Shown: positions 1 through 10,770, numbered from the stretch's first letter. The stretch is DNA of 64,000 bases from Kalmusia sp. IMI 367209 (GCA_027946365.1 JAPEUQ010000004.1:1116001-1180000), one strand, 5' to 3'. A program made the numbers and translations. The notes: a model not told the origin generated them from the sequence alone.

Positions 1-700
1 ATCCCTCCGATCTCTCCAGGGGCAGTAGAGTCGGATACCCTACCCTAGGCAACCTCGGGTAAGTAAACAGCACCGTCGGCTTACATTTGTTCTTCGGTTC
101 CCACAGTAGCCCAGTCGTAGGATACCCTGCGAGCGGGTAAGGTGGCTGAGGAGGAACCGGGTATTGGTCAGGGGTGTAGAATTGGCCGGGTAGGAAGCTA
201 GAGAGTGGTGGCGCGATTTGGGATGTCGGTGCGGGTTGAAAGGACATGTTATGGGGTCGGATATTAAAAGTTGATGATTGAAGCGTAAGACCTGGCATAC
301 TTGGTTGGCTTAAAGACATGTTGGGTGGAACGACTATGGGAGGGTATTGGACCAGGGCTTTGCCATTAATATGAGGACCGAATTGTTCTTTGAATATAGG
401 ATCCCAGAAGTGTGGCGAGTATCCGAGAGGGGGAGGTTCAACATACGAAGATGAGAGTGTTTCGCTTATGGAAGGCAGGCTGCACCGCTGATAGCCCGCG
501 GCCTTTGAAACTGATCCTTGCGTCGAAGACTGGGACTTCAGGGACCTTAAGCTCTTCGAAGTCGGTCCATGGGTGGAGTTCTGGTATGTATGAGAATTTG
601 AACTCCTCTCAGATTTTCCGCGCGCGGGAGGATGAGACTGACGGGAGTCCGAACCCTTTGAGGTGGTTTTCGATTTGCTAGATTTAGAACTGCCTTTCAT
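1..700 (-). CDS. Partial gene, Ser/Lys-rich then Pro/Tyr-rich protein (3' end off the left edge)
   Basis: On the minus strand an ATG at 700 (in-frame TAA a short way upstream) opens a frame that stays free of stops to base 1, about 233 codons. I do not recognise the family. The first ~70 residues are rich in Ser, Lys, Thr and Gly (start MKGSSKSSKSKTTSKGSDS), followed by a Pro/Tyr/Gln-rich part with motifs such as GYSPHFWDPIFKEQFGPH and FYTPDQYPVPPQPPYPLAGY. This looks like a disordered regulatory or RNA/DNA-associated protein, but no domain is visible. A possible donor (GTAAGC) lies near 90, so the last stretch could be intronic. The unbroken frame and consistent composition make it a real gene; its function is unknown. 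Confidence 0.6.
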   Translation of the reverse strand, partial: MKGSSKSSKSKTTSKGSDSRQSHPPARGKSERSSNSHTYQNSTHGPTSKSLRSLKSQSSTQGSVSKAAGYQRCSLPSISETLSSSYVEPPPLGYSPHFWDPIFKEQFGPHINGKALVQYPPIVVPPNMSLSQPSMPGLTLQSSTFNIRPHNMSFQPAPTSQIAPPLSSFLPGQFYTPDQYPVPPQPPYPLAGYPTTGLLWEPKNKCKPTVLFTYPRLPRVGYPTLLPLERSEG

Positions 701-1201
701 GGCAAGATCGATGGGTAGTTGATAGTATTATGCAGTATTATGATTCAGATTTTGGAAAGCGAGATATGGAGATAATGATAAAGAAATTCTTGGTACGATG
801 CTTGATCTGATGAAATATAAAGTCGATGAAGCCAACACATAATGATAGCCGTTTGGTGACTACGACTATTCTGCTTATGGAGATGCGCAAACGAAACCAA
901 ATTTCTGATTGCTGCCCCTGCTATTCTATTTTATGCAAAGTGAACATCTAAAGTCTAATGCGAAGAAGCAAAATATGCATGTACACTGACAGACTGACAC
1001 CGTCCCATGGTAATTATAGCTTAGAATAGCCTGTCCATCGTCTGAACACGGCACGGGTGTTCATATCCAATGATGACTCTAGTGTGTATAGTGTTCTCTG
1101 ACGATGCGTTATCCTATAAGTCGTTTGGATACGTAGAGGAAAATTAGCTGACGTGGTGCGTCTTCTTGGCATGGTTGGCTGAGATTTGAGACAGGAGATC
1201 T

Positions 1202-3144
1202 TCACATCGCAACGGGGTAGCGGCTCCGCTTGCGAATAGCAGGGCCGTATTTGAAGAGAACCCAAGGTATTGGCAACATGAGAATAGAAAGGAAGCCGAG
1301 GAGGCTCGTCGCCCATCCGATGCCTAGCTTTTCGTACACTGAAGACTTTGGTCAGCTACTCTATCTCAATTATTCAATATAATTGACCAGGACCACTCAC
1401 TTTGTACTGTGAACAGCGGAAACACAGCACCTAGCGTATACCGAAAGATTCCGTTCGCAGCTATGGCAGACGCGCCATTCAGTGGGCCGTACACGTCCAC
1501 CATGTACAGCGCAGCCGATACCTAAGTTTGTTGCGTTAAATCTTGTACCAATCAGTTGCTGTAATCATACTCACGAATAGACATAGATTTCCCCACGCAA
1601 ACGGTATTGCTCCAACAACCGGTACTGCCCAATGTACGCCTCCATTCGCTGTCCATCCAAACCAGAATAGGCCTACCGGAATGCCAAGGCTACCTATCAT
1701 GGCATTGTACAATCGGTGTTCCGGTTGTGCGTGTGCATGGCCTGCGGCTGATGCCTCGCGGTGCTTCACTTGGTAGAGCTTATTGTCAATCACAAGGCCG
1801 GTTGCCCCGGCAAGGAGGACGCCTAGACCGATGGATAAGAAGACAAGACCTGTCTGTGAAACCGTGAAGGAGTATGGCGGGCGACCGAAGACATACGGGA
1901 TAGCCGCGAAGAAGAGGAATAGGATAGCAAATGTGAATGCTGTGTATAAAGAGAGGAAGAATACGACGGGCTAATAGAGTGAGTATACGACGTTACTATG
2001 CATGGGTGGGATGATAAGCATACCTCAGTGACCAACATATGCATCGGGCGAAGGAAATTCTGAACCACCGTCCGTTTAACCGCAGCACCTGCTTGCTTTG
2101 GTGGGGCGATGCCACGCTTCTTTGCTCTGCGCTTTAATATGATAACCTTGTATGTCTCCTTCATAGGAATTGCGCCAAGGAAGACAACAAGGGAGATGAA
2201 AAGCATGCACCATTGTGTCCATCTCCAGCCCTTGTACTGCGCCGCAAATCCTCCTACAACCGGTCTATTCATTATTAGCCAAGACGAGGTGAGAGAGTTG
2301 AAGAACCTACCCAAGCGAAGGCCCAGCAAAAGGCGCCATAAGAAACACAGTGGTGACTTTGGCTCTCTTGGCCGGAGGAAAAAGGTCCGCAGTTGTGCCC
2401 GCGCCTAGTAGTGTTAGCATTGTTATTCACATGATGGACTGGTTCAGTTGGAGCGTAAGTCACGGAAATATGCATTTCTTTTGCTCGTTTACGGGGCAGG
2501 ATAATCCATATGAAAGACTTACCAACTGCCAAAGCGGGGCTTCCCGTCAAGCCCGCGAACAGTCTGCACACTAACAAACTTCCAAAGCTTTTCGAAAACC
2601 CTGCTCCCAATGTGAACAACATGAATATTGGGGCTGAAATCAGGTATACAATCTTCCGTCCATATCTTTCCGAGAGTGGCGCAGAGATGACAGGTCCAAA
2701 ACCTAGGCCAAGGGTATAAAGGGTCAAGCCGAGAATAGCTGCCGTGCGTGAGATGTGGAAGTGTGATGTGACAGAGAAGAGAGCCGGCGTGTATACTGAT
2801 GTGCCGAATGTCCTGCGAATTGTTTAGATTATGAGGACAATGGAGGAATACCCAACTTACACTGCGAATCCAAAGAGACCAGGTACAGTTGCATGATACA
2901 CTTTCAAAGCAAGGCTCCAATTCTGTGGATTTTCTACGTCTTCAGGACCATCCCAATCTGCTACCGGATGGGGGACGCTTCTGCATTCTTTCCCTTCTGG
3001 CGCGGCAGGGTCTGGTGGGGGACCGTTTAGGACCTGGTCTGGCATGAATTGTGCTGGCATTTCATCTTGCCCGTTGATCGGCTCGCCCTTCTCAGTGTCG
3101 CTTGAAAATGAGCTTTCTTCGTCAGGTCTTTCTGCAAGACCCAT
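1202..3144 (-). CDS. MFS multidrug/polyamine-type transporter (DHA1 family)
   Basis: Major facilitator superfamily proton antiporter of the plasma membrane, probably exporting drugs or small metabolites. Seven exons join in frame: 3144-2861, 2812-2523, 2404-2311, 2264-2024, 1970-1575, 1521-1401 and 1338-1202, giving 520 aa. A hydrophilic N-terminus precedes the PQNWSLALK motif typical of fungal DHA1 (TPO1/cycloheximide-resistance-like) exporters. Next come TM segments with FGTSVYTPAL, the loop motif SERYGRK (MFS motif A), RLFAGLTGSPALAVG, a central charged loop (KRRAKKRGIAPPKQ), and in the second half LYMVDVYGPLNGASAIAANG and a C-terminal FKYGPAIRKRSRY. The length is normal for the family. 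The start is the first ATG after a stretch that does not look coding; an in-frame extension to 3258 has no ATG of its own that I favour. The substrate cannot be read from sequence. Confidence 0.9.
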
Positions 3145-3802
3145 CGCGAGGTCGACGAACAATAACGGTGGACTCCAAAGCCAACAAATACCAGTTCTTT
3201 TTGCGTACACACGATTGGAATGCTCTTTGAAAAAGTCTCTTAGGTGATATACGGTCAATGAACAACATTGTGGAACAGAGCATGACTTTGTATGTAGTGA
3301 ACATGTACTAGAGGTTCGCGGGTTGACGACATTATGCCTAAAGAATCGATGATTTGTTGATTCCCGTGCGATCAGTCATCGCTAATGCGTGTGGTAAATG
3401 TGTTTGGGGCAGTGTCATGTGGTCCTCGGCAAAGAAAATTGAGAATAGTAATCACTGAGTAGCCCCGCAACCGCTAAGGTTGGTTCTCAGAGATGTTCCC
3501 CGAACCGAGGACGAGGTTTCTATAAGTGATCAATCGATCACACACTTGAACTGATGTTCAGGAGTAGAAAAGCTGGATTGCAAATGATCGTGCCACGTGA
3601 TGTGGCGGAGAAGAGTAAACAGCAAATTGAGCCCTGCCAGAGGGACAGCGCTAGAGAAACCCAAAAACACCACTCTTGCTCCTACCCAGTTCCCTACATT
3701 TCAGTTCGTCATAATAATTGGCATCCTTTCAAAGCGATCCGATCATAGCATCCAAGCCAAGTAGTCCCTACAAAACGCCGTAATTCAGGGAAGCGATGGA
3801 TT
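3145..3802. other. Intergenic: upstream of the MFS gene
   Basis: Non-coding stretch between the MFS start and the 3' end of the small secreted protein. Short frames here show no family resemblance and no splice-consistent extension. It should hold the MFS promoter; I see no clear TATA or repeat. Confidence 0.5.
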
Positions 3803-4418
3803 TTAGGTGCGCTTGACGAAAGACACACTGAACACCGCATTTTTCAACGAAGATGCTCCGCCAACTGTAATTGAGCCAGCGCTTGGGCCTAAGCCTTGGA
3901 TACTGCACCCCTCGGGTTCCGTCTTCAGAAGGAGCTGTTGGAAGTAGCCTTTGCAGTCAGCCTTGGTTAAGAATACGCCAGCGGAATCTGCCGGCTGTTT
4001 TGCTGGTGTAACAGCAACTTCATTATATTAGTCAATCTGAAACATTCCTCTACTTGAAGTACTCACAATTGACCGCCCAGTCGCTCAGCTTGTTATGATT
4101 ATCCTTCTGCTCAACCAAAGCATTCAGCGTCTTATTCTTTGGTCCATCGAGCTTATAATCGATACGTTGAGTGCAAGCTGTGCCTTCAGGGAGTGTCTCA
4201 GGGTATGCGCAGCCTGGCAGAATGCCAGCGCAAGCATGGTCGAAGATCACATCGCCTTGCTCCGGGCCGATGACCAGCGAGATGTACTTGTCCGACGTTG
4301 CGTCGCACGTCGCCGAAGTGCCTGAAGCTGGTTGCCATTCTGTGTCGTTCTGTCGAGCGACCAGTGGCGCTCCTATCACGGTAGCCAACAAGCTGCTGAG
4401 CAAGAGGGAAGTATACAT
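3803..4418 (-). CDS. Small secreted cysteine-containing protein (candidate effector)
   Basis: Two exons: 4418-4067 and about 4017-3803, giving 188 aa (an alternative acceptor 17 nt further in, CACCAG, also keeps frame and gives a slightly shorter protein). The N-terminus is a clear signal peptide: MYTSLLLSSLLATVIG, cleaved near the APLVAR segment, which could also be a Kex2-type LVAR site. The mature part has six cysteines (ATCDA, HACAG, PGCAY, TACTQ, ADCKG, EGCSI), enough for three disulfides, and one N-glycosylation site (KNKT). The C-terminal exon has a Gly/Ser-rich GPSAGSITVGGASS segment. No enzyme motif is visible. Small size, secretion and an even cysteine count fit apoplastic proteins or effectors, but that role is inference; a general cell-wall protein is as likely. 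Confidence 0.8.
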
Positions 4419-6508
4419 GGTGTTGAAGATGGGGGAAGGATGTTCCTTGAGGAGAGCAACGTGTAGCTAAACATATATTAAATCGCGGCTAAAATGATAC
4501 GCAGCTAAACTTACATACAGAGTTAATCAACAAGCGGGTGGGGCAGAAGGACTTTTCAAGCGTGTATTCTTTGCTGCAATAAAAAAAATGTTGCAGCAGA
4601 TAGTAGGGGCAGGATTCGGTGGTGAAGCAAGGAGTGACGACAAAAGAAGGGCTAGGCTCCGAGGAAACCCACGATGACGGTGCAGCAGTCGATGCGCAAA
4701 GAAGAGACAAGTAGGACGAAGAGGTCAGTGTATATTTGAAGTCCGCCATTCATGTCCGCCATCAAATATTACCTCATTGTGTCTGTGCTAACGCTGTGCC
4801 GCGTTGGAATTGCGTGCCATCCTGCAGTAATGCCATGGGGGCTGTGTGCCTCACCGACCTTGTGCCCCAGCACTGTGACGCTCGTGTGAACAAGAGGCGA
4901 CTGCAACACGCTCAGATAGATGAATGGTGTAGCACTGTCACAAGCATGGCGCTGCGAAGCAAACGATGCGGAGATTGACGGAAGGAAACATTGATCGTGA
5001 GAAACTATCCGCCAATGAGAGCATTGTACCTGCAGATCGAGCGTCTGGGGTACGTTTTGAAACAAGCGATCTCTTCTTAATGAAGGACAACGTCGGACCC
5101 TGCGAAATGGGAGGAGTGAGGTCATGCGGGAAATCCTCCACTGGCAACGCGTTGGTGGAGAGATTGGAGCTTTATGTTATCGATAAAAAATATGAGGGTT
5201 AGATGGCGAAACCTTGCAGGCACAACTAGCACACCATCCAAATGTATTGTTGTCAATGCAGTAACATTTTGTAACATTCGAGAATCACTGCCTTTCATTT
5301 GGGTTTACCGGAAACGTATCTGTCTGATTTCCGTCGATCGTGTAACATGCACTGAGCGCGCACGGGGCTTGATCAAACCTTTGCGCGAGATGAGCAAGAC
5401 TTTCCTGAGAAATGCCGAGTCTTTACTTTACAGCTGCTTGGACATGGACAACGCATTGGGCGTTTTGAGGGCGTCGGGTTCAGATCGTAGATATTTTCGC
5501 GATCGTGATGGCGTAAGTACTAAGTGAGTGCAAAGAAGCTAGAATTCGCCCATTTGGGATGACTCTTCATCCTTTAATGATTACATCAAAAGAGGGAACT
5601 TATTTCAGATATAGAGAAAAAATGTCGTTAAATATTTCGTTAGACATGCAAGGACATAGCTCGAGAAAGCCACGGGATATATGCTTAGTCATTGCTGATG
5701 CCATGGCTACATCCTTCCGCGCCTCAGCCATCAGCTTCGCCCCAACGCATCATCATGTACCGCCAGCATTTTTAGTACAGCGTCTGATTGCTTCCCAAAA
5801 ATATGTCCAGGTCTCAGCACTCCTTGGAGGGCTACTTCGGTATGATGTGTGACGTAGGAGCCGCCTGGCAGGCTTTAGCCGAGCGAGTAAGCAGCAGCAG
5901 TGAACGAGAAGATAATTGTTTTATCGCATAGTTAGTTGAAATCGGACCTATGAAGATTTATGCAAAGTGATTTTTCATAGGACATTACCGTCTGTCTGGT
6001 TTTCGTATGCACCTGGCTGCCGTCGTGGGGCAGATATCTTGTTTGCTTACATTTTGGCCCCTTGCCTAGTCAGCACTTCATGCTGGCACCACTCATCGTT
6101 TCGACGCGCCAGGCCATGTTCGTGAATAGGAGAGACCACAACAGGTGTCGTGGCGCTTCCATGATCATCCTTCAGGCCCCAGCTGAAGACGCTAAGCGGT
6201 TTGCAATTGGCATGGCCACTTCCTATCTTTATCATTCACCATACAGAACTAGCATTCATAACAAAGCTTGACCTGTTTGGAATTGGTGGTCAAGGATAAG
6301 AATGCATTTAGACTGATGCTCAAACGCTTCAGCCAACCACATGCCTGTTATTATATGTAGACTTGAACGGCCGCTCAGTAGGCAAATTATTGAGCGCAAG
6401 GCTGAGGGTCGGTTTAAATACTAACCAGCAGTTGACCAAACCCTCATTTCTCGTTAGTCGCTTTTGTTTTTTCACGTTCTTCATCGTCGCGATCTTAACA
6501 TACTCAAG
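4419..6508. other. Intergenic, about 2.1 kb
   Basis: Lies between the secreted-protein start and the hemerythrin-like gene. Six-frame reading shows only short frames without domain motifs or consistent splice joins. The right end holds the hemerythrin promoter; an A/T-rich GGTTTAAATACTAACC stretch near 6410-6425 could serve as a core element. Nothing else is supported. Confidence 0.5.
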
Positions 6509-7383
6509 ATGAGCAAACAGTGGGCAGACCAACCCTATGCGTTGCTTCCATTACCTGGACAGCCTGGACAGCCAACAGTATGATCAATCTTAACTTTCTC
6601 GTTCAGCCTGCTAAAAAGACCCCAGAGCACCGACAAGGATGTACTCGCCATGGCTATCGAGATGGCCCACGTCCACAACGCCATACTACGAGGAATGAAC
6701 TCGATATATCTTCAATGCGAGCAAATACATGAGCCATCTGATGTCAAGGACTTTGTGACATATATCAAGACGTGGGGCGATATGGTGCATCACCATCATT
6801 CAATGGAAGAGACGATTGCTTTTCCCGAATGGGAGAAAATCGTAAAGGAAGCTGGCGCCTTGGAGAGCGTCACTAGCACAAACGTAGAGCAGCATCATGC
6901 TTTCGAAGAGGGTTTCGAGAAGCTAAGAACATATGCTGGAGAAGTCCGAGATGGAAAGGCGGAATATAATGGGAAAAAGGTGACCGCCATACTTGAAAGC
7001 TTCGCACCAGTGCTCAACCAGCATCTACACGATGAGGTGAAAATGATACTTGAGCTGGAAAGGTACGATGGTGCAGCGCTGAAGAAGGTTCTCGACCAAG
7101 CCGCACAAGAGGGGCTGAAAACTGCAGATCCGGTAGGTGCGCTCCCAAAGGGTGCCGTGCAGAGGTTGCTAACGACGTTCAGAATTTCATCATCCCTCTG
7201 ATGTTTGGCTGCTGCGACAAAACGGCGCCTGGAACAGAGGATTGGCCGCCCGTTCCGTTCTTTCTGCCATATTTGAACCACCTTTGGTTTTCGAGGAAGC
7301 ATAAGGCTGTCTGGAGATTCAATCCTTGCGATAACTGGGGCCGGCCTCGGCCCTTGCAGTTCCTGGGCCCTGTGCAGGCGTGA
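6509..7383 (+). CDS. Hemerythrin-like domain protein
   Basis: Three exons, 6509-6577, 6626-7132 and 7183-7383, join in frame to 258 aa; both introns have GTATG/GTAGG donors and CAG acceptors, and the second has a GCTAACG branch site. The hemerythrin (DUF-type HHE cation-binding) four-helix bundle spans about residues 30-160. Di-iron ligands visible are EMAHVHNAILRG (His), HHHHSMEETIAFPEWE (HxxxE), VEQHHAFEEGF (His) and NQHLHDEVKMIL (HxxxE/D). The C-terminus matches fungal members: CCDKTAPG, then VPFFLPYL and WRFNPCDNWGRPRPLQF. Fungal homologues are cytosolic and poorly characterised; binding of O2, NO or iron is the family expectation, not shown here. The first exon (MSKQWADQPYALLPLPGQP) is also typical, which fixes the start. 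Confidence 0.88.
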
Positions 7384-7748
7384 GGTCCACGGCAATAGCT
7401 AAGGACTGGAAAAGAATTTGGAGAAACATTTCAAGTTGATATATACTGGAATTTTTTTTTTATTGGTGACCTGTGATAGAATACATGGTGCGATGAGGGT
7501 AGCTGCCGCTTCATAACATAATCGTCCTCCTGCGTTCCGCAAGCTTCATGGTCAGCCAGGCTAGTGCAGTGCTGTTTTGTAGTTCATGGATAAAGATGCG
7601 TTCGAGACAAAGGGTCACGAAGTTGGAGACGTTCAGAATGTAGAAGGAGAAGAACAATCATCAATTACAATTGCTAAATGACCTTGGACCAAAATACCGA
7701 CTGTCCTACGCTGAAAAACATGAACAATTATAAATCAAAAAGCATATT
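7384..7748. other. Convergent 3' region
   Basis: Tail-to-tail spacer between the hemerythrin-like gene and the GA4-desaturase-like gene. It contains a T-run near 7451-7461 and no coding signal. It probably holds both 3' UTRs and polyadenylation signals. Confidence 0.5.
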
Positions 7749-8660
7749 CTAACCAAATACAAGCGCCCTCACTTCGATGCTCTCTCGCCCGACGGCTCCC
7801 TCCGATGTCCTAGGGTCAATGAAAGCAGAGTGTGGGACGCGGCCCCGTTGGCCAAACACGTCGTCGCTGTCAAAGCACTTGAGCAGCAGACGGTCCTCGT
7901 TCTTCATACCAGACCAATAATACCACTTCTGACCTGGATTATATTGCACGGCTGCCGTCTCGCCAGTCCTGTTTGGGTACCTGTGCTCAACGGGAATTAA
8001 ATCCTCGTCACGGACGGTGGCACTGTCGGCTACAGCAAGCGGATGCGCCATAACTGGGCCATTTAGCGGGCGCCATACGTTGATGATGCGGTAGCGGCCT
8101 TGTAAAAGCTGGTCTGCTTCGTCGGGCAGATGTAGACGTACGCGCTGCGCTGCTGAAGAGGGCGTTTGATCGATATGTACACGCACCACTGGAGCACGAT
8201 GGGCATCTGGATTCGACCTTCTCACAGTGTGATCAAAGAGTAAGACTCGATTCGCGCCAGGCACCGTCTCCAATAGCAATTTCTCCACCTCTGGATAGTA
8301 GGCTCTCTTTATTTGCTCATCGTTTGCGAACTCATACTCCTCCGAGGGCACATTTTGGATTGTGTCAAAAGCATTGTTGTCTAAAGAAAACTTCTGCTCT
8401 TGCCCTCGCAAGTCGCCGAGAACGATGTTGTGCCATGCCTCCCCGAAGTTGCGTTGTGGTCGGTCTTCCTGCTTCTCGACATAATTGTGCGGTTTCGAGC
8501 CGTCTTCAGGAGCCGCGTAGAAGGAAAGTGCAGCGGTGACAGGGCCACGAGGAATAGGCAGGCCTTGGAAATTCACATCCTCGGTTTGAGGCGCGGAGGG
8601 AGTCGATGTAGTGCCCGAGAGCTCATGTGCAGGTGTCGGGAGCGGCGCAGCGGTCGTCAT
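7749..8660 (-). CDS. GA4 desaturase / AsaB-like family protein (CmcJ/NvfI-type oxidoreductase fold)
   Basis: Intronless, 303 aa, full length for the family. This family includes fungal GA4 desaturase, AsaB and bacterial CmcJ-like proteins, generally treated as Fe(II)/2-oxoglutarate-type oxygenases of secondary metabolism. Diagnostic stretches are NYVEKQEDRPQRNFG, an RVLLFDHTVRRSNP strand, VVRVHIDQTPSSAAQRVR with the HxD pair of a 2-His-1-carboxylate iron site, RYRIINVWRPLNGPVMAHPL, and QKWYYWSGMKNEDRLLLKCFDS near the C-terminus, followed by RVPHSAFIDP. The first ~40 residues are a Pro/Thr/Ser-rich low-complexity lead. It is divergent from the short-chain dehydrogenase, about 1 kb away, so shared control is possible. 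The substrate is unknown. Confidence 0.85.
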   Translation of the reverse strand: MTTAAPLPTPAHELSGTTSTPSAPQTEDVNFQGLPIPRGPVTAALSFYAAPEDGSKPHNYVEKQEDRPQRNFGEAWHNIVLGDLRGQEQKFSLDNNAFDTIQNVPSEEYEFANDEQIKRAYYPEVEKLLLETVPGANRVLLFDHTVRRSNPDAHRAPVVRVHIDQTPSSAAQRVRLHLPDEADQLLQGRYRIINVWRPLNGPVMAHPLAVADSATVRDEDLIPVEHRYPNRTGETAAVQYNPGQKWYYWSGMKNEDRLLLKCFDSDDVFGQRGRVPHSAFIDPRTSEGAVGRESIEVRALVFG

Positions 8661-9675
8661 GGTTGGCTATATGGAGGTTCTAGTCGACGGTTTAGATGGT
8701 ATTGGAATAGGTTACTAAGGTTGATAGTATACACAGTTGTCGAGCTAGCTATGGTCAATGTAATACAGGGTGAGTCGTTTTCGATGAGAGAAGACAGTCT
8801 CCTGGCGCTTTGCGCGTATATATACTCGTACGATTAGAAATCTTGGAGTACAGTCCGAAGCTTCGTGCAGTTGCTCTGTGATGAGAGCACACCCCTCATT
8901 CGCGGACGCGGGGAGATGGCGGCGATGGCATCATCGCCCAATTCCCGAGGTTACTAATGATGTGTTCACCAATCATTGTAGGGCGCGCTGACAAACGTAT
9001 ATATTGCGTGATTGGTTTGTGGAGTATGTGAATAGATGGATGGTGCAAAAGGGTGCTAATTGCTGTTCGAAGTCTTCCCAAAGGTGCGCATGATGATGTG
9101 CTATCGTCAGAGTCTTGGCGGAATATACTCGGCATCGTCGGCATCGTCGGCGAAGATTCGGATCTTGGCAATGGCTCTGCTCCATGCTCCATGCTCCAAT
9201 GCTCCAATGCCAGAAACGAAGCTTCGTACTATGAGGATCTTCGCCACCACCTGGGCGGTCAAGTCTTAGAACAGGCTTTACATAATACTACAAGGATCAC
9301 AGATAGTTGAAGCTATCCTACGTTGTCGTGGAGTTCATTAATTCAATCGAGAACGTCGAGAACTATGACCACAGCACGACTTTCACATCCATGTCTGCCA
9401 TGCGCCATTTCGAGCACAGAGACAGCGGAGCTCTGTATCGATTTCCTTACAAAAATATGTTCAGTTCTCAAGACCAATCGGTGTCGGGGATTCGAGAGCT
9501 TCTTATAGTCACGACGTCATGATGTTGACATCGATGTACTACCCTCGCCTCTTCAGATGTGTGTTCTTCCTTCTTAAACCCAATCATGCTACGTATTTGT
9601 GCACGCAATCTGCCGTCAACTCGAAATACACTATTCTCCCAAGTCCCAAAACCATCTTACTTCCAAATCAAAAGC
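8661..9675. promoter_or_regulatory. Divergent intergenic region between oxygenase-like gene and SDR
   Basis: About 1 kb shared by two genes transcribed outward. A palindromic TATA-like GTATATATAC sits at 8816-8825, about 160 nt upstream of the minus-strand start. A short imperfect tandem of TCCATGC/TCCAATGC units lies at 9181-9210, and GGCATCGTC is repeated near 9132-9150. No long frame has coding character. The promoter role is inferred from position. Confidence 0.45.
9181..9210. repeat. Short imperfect tandem repeat (TCCATGC / TCCAATGC)
   Basis: Four adjacent copies of a 7-8 nt unit: two of ATGCTCC followed by two of AATGCTCC. It lies in the divergent promoter region upstream of the dehydrogenase. 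The function is unknown and it could be slippage. Confidence 0.6.
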
Positions 9676-10770
9676 ATGAGTGGCAAAGCAGACAACGAGC
9701 AACTTAAGGGCTCCAAGCTCTTCGATGTGTCCCACGTCACTGCTCTGGTCACTGGAGGCGGGACTGGCATTGGATTAATGATCACGCAGGCTCTCGTCGC
9801 TAATGGTGCTAAGGTTTACATCACTTCTCGACGAGACGAGGTGCTCAAGAAGACCGAGGAACTGTACAGCACGGGACCTGGCAAGATAATTCCTGTAGTA
9901 GCTGATGTCAGCGACAAGGACGATATTAAGCGTCTCTACGATGAAATTTCCCAGAAAGAGCCGAAGGGTATCCAGCTGCTCGTCAACAATGCTGGCATTG
10001 CACGTGACGACAACACAAAGTAAGTGTGTCACAATGCAGGGAGTAGTTGAGGCGCTGAGCTAACATTTCTAGGTTTTCATCGAATGGTCAACCCGATATG
10101 GGCGACCCACAAGCCATCGCCGACCATTTTCTAAAAACTCCACCTGAATCCTGGGCTGATACTATGAAGACAAATGTGACTGGCGTATACTACATGTCTA
10201 TGACTTTCCTTCCTCTGCTAGCCAAAGGCCGCGATGTCACGCCCGGATACACTTCCAGCGTCGTCAACGTTACTTCTATCTCAGGGTTCATGAAAAGGTA
10301 GCAGCTCCGGTCAATTTGCCTACGCTTCTAGCAAGGCTGCTGCTACCCACCTCACCCGTATGCTCGCAACAACCTTCGCACAGACCAAGGTTCGCGTGAA
10401 CTGCATCGCCCCCGGACTATTTCCTAGCGAGGTTTGTCTCTGTCGAAGCAATCGGCGTATTGTGTTGATCAGTTCCAGATGACTGCCGGTGATTCCGGAG
10501 AGGACAACAAGTCGAAGCTCGACATGAAATTGTCAAATCCCGCAGGCAAGCTTCTTTCCGTCCCTCAATCTCATTTGCGCTGACCAAGTAGGCCGACCCG
10601 GTGCCGACACTGATATGGCTGCCTCAATCTTGTTCCTAGCTGGACCAGGCGGTCTATTCTACAACGAACAGATACTGTTCCCTGATGGAGGTATGCATCG
10701 ACTCTGATCGATCTCTAACCTCTCCTGACATGCAGCAGGTAACACACTTGTGCAGCCGGCTGCGAAGTAA
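9676..10770 (+). pseudogene. Short-chain dehydrogenase/reductase (SDR) with a one-base frame break
   Basis: NAD(P)-dependent oxidoreductase with Rossmann motif TGGGTGIG (residues ~25-32), NNAG (VNNAGIARDD), and the catalytic Tyr-Lys pair in YASSK, followed by RVNCIAPGLFPSE. Exons: 9676-10019, 10073-10431, 10479-10545, 10592-about 10696, and a last exon after TGCAGCAG ending in PAAK. In exon 2 the frame runs SISGFMK and then meets TAG; the expected GSSSGQFAYASSK continues one base out of frame after an AAAA run at 10293-10296. So the copy is frameshifted, or this is a one-base sequencing error. One intron (10546-10591) is of GC-AG type. An in-frame ATG at 9586 would add a 30-residue basic leader without acidic residues, possibly mitochondrial. 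The gene converges with the membrane-protein gene, 117 bp away. Confidence 0.82.

Noticed and set aside
10297..10330. 34-nt 'intron' (GTAGCA...TCTAG) that would rescue the SDR frame
   Set aside because: Shorter than fungal introns normally are, and it would delete the catalytic Tyr of YASSK, so a frameshift is the better reading.
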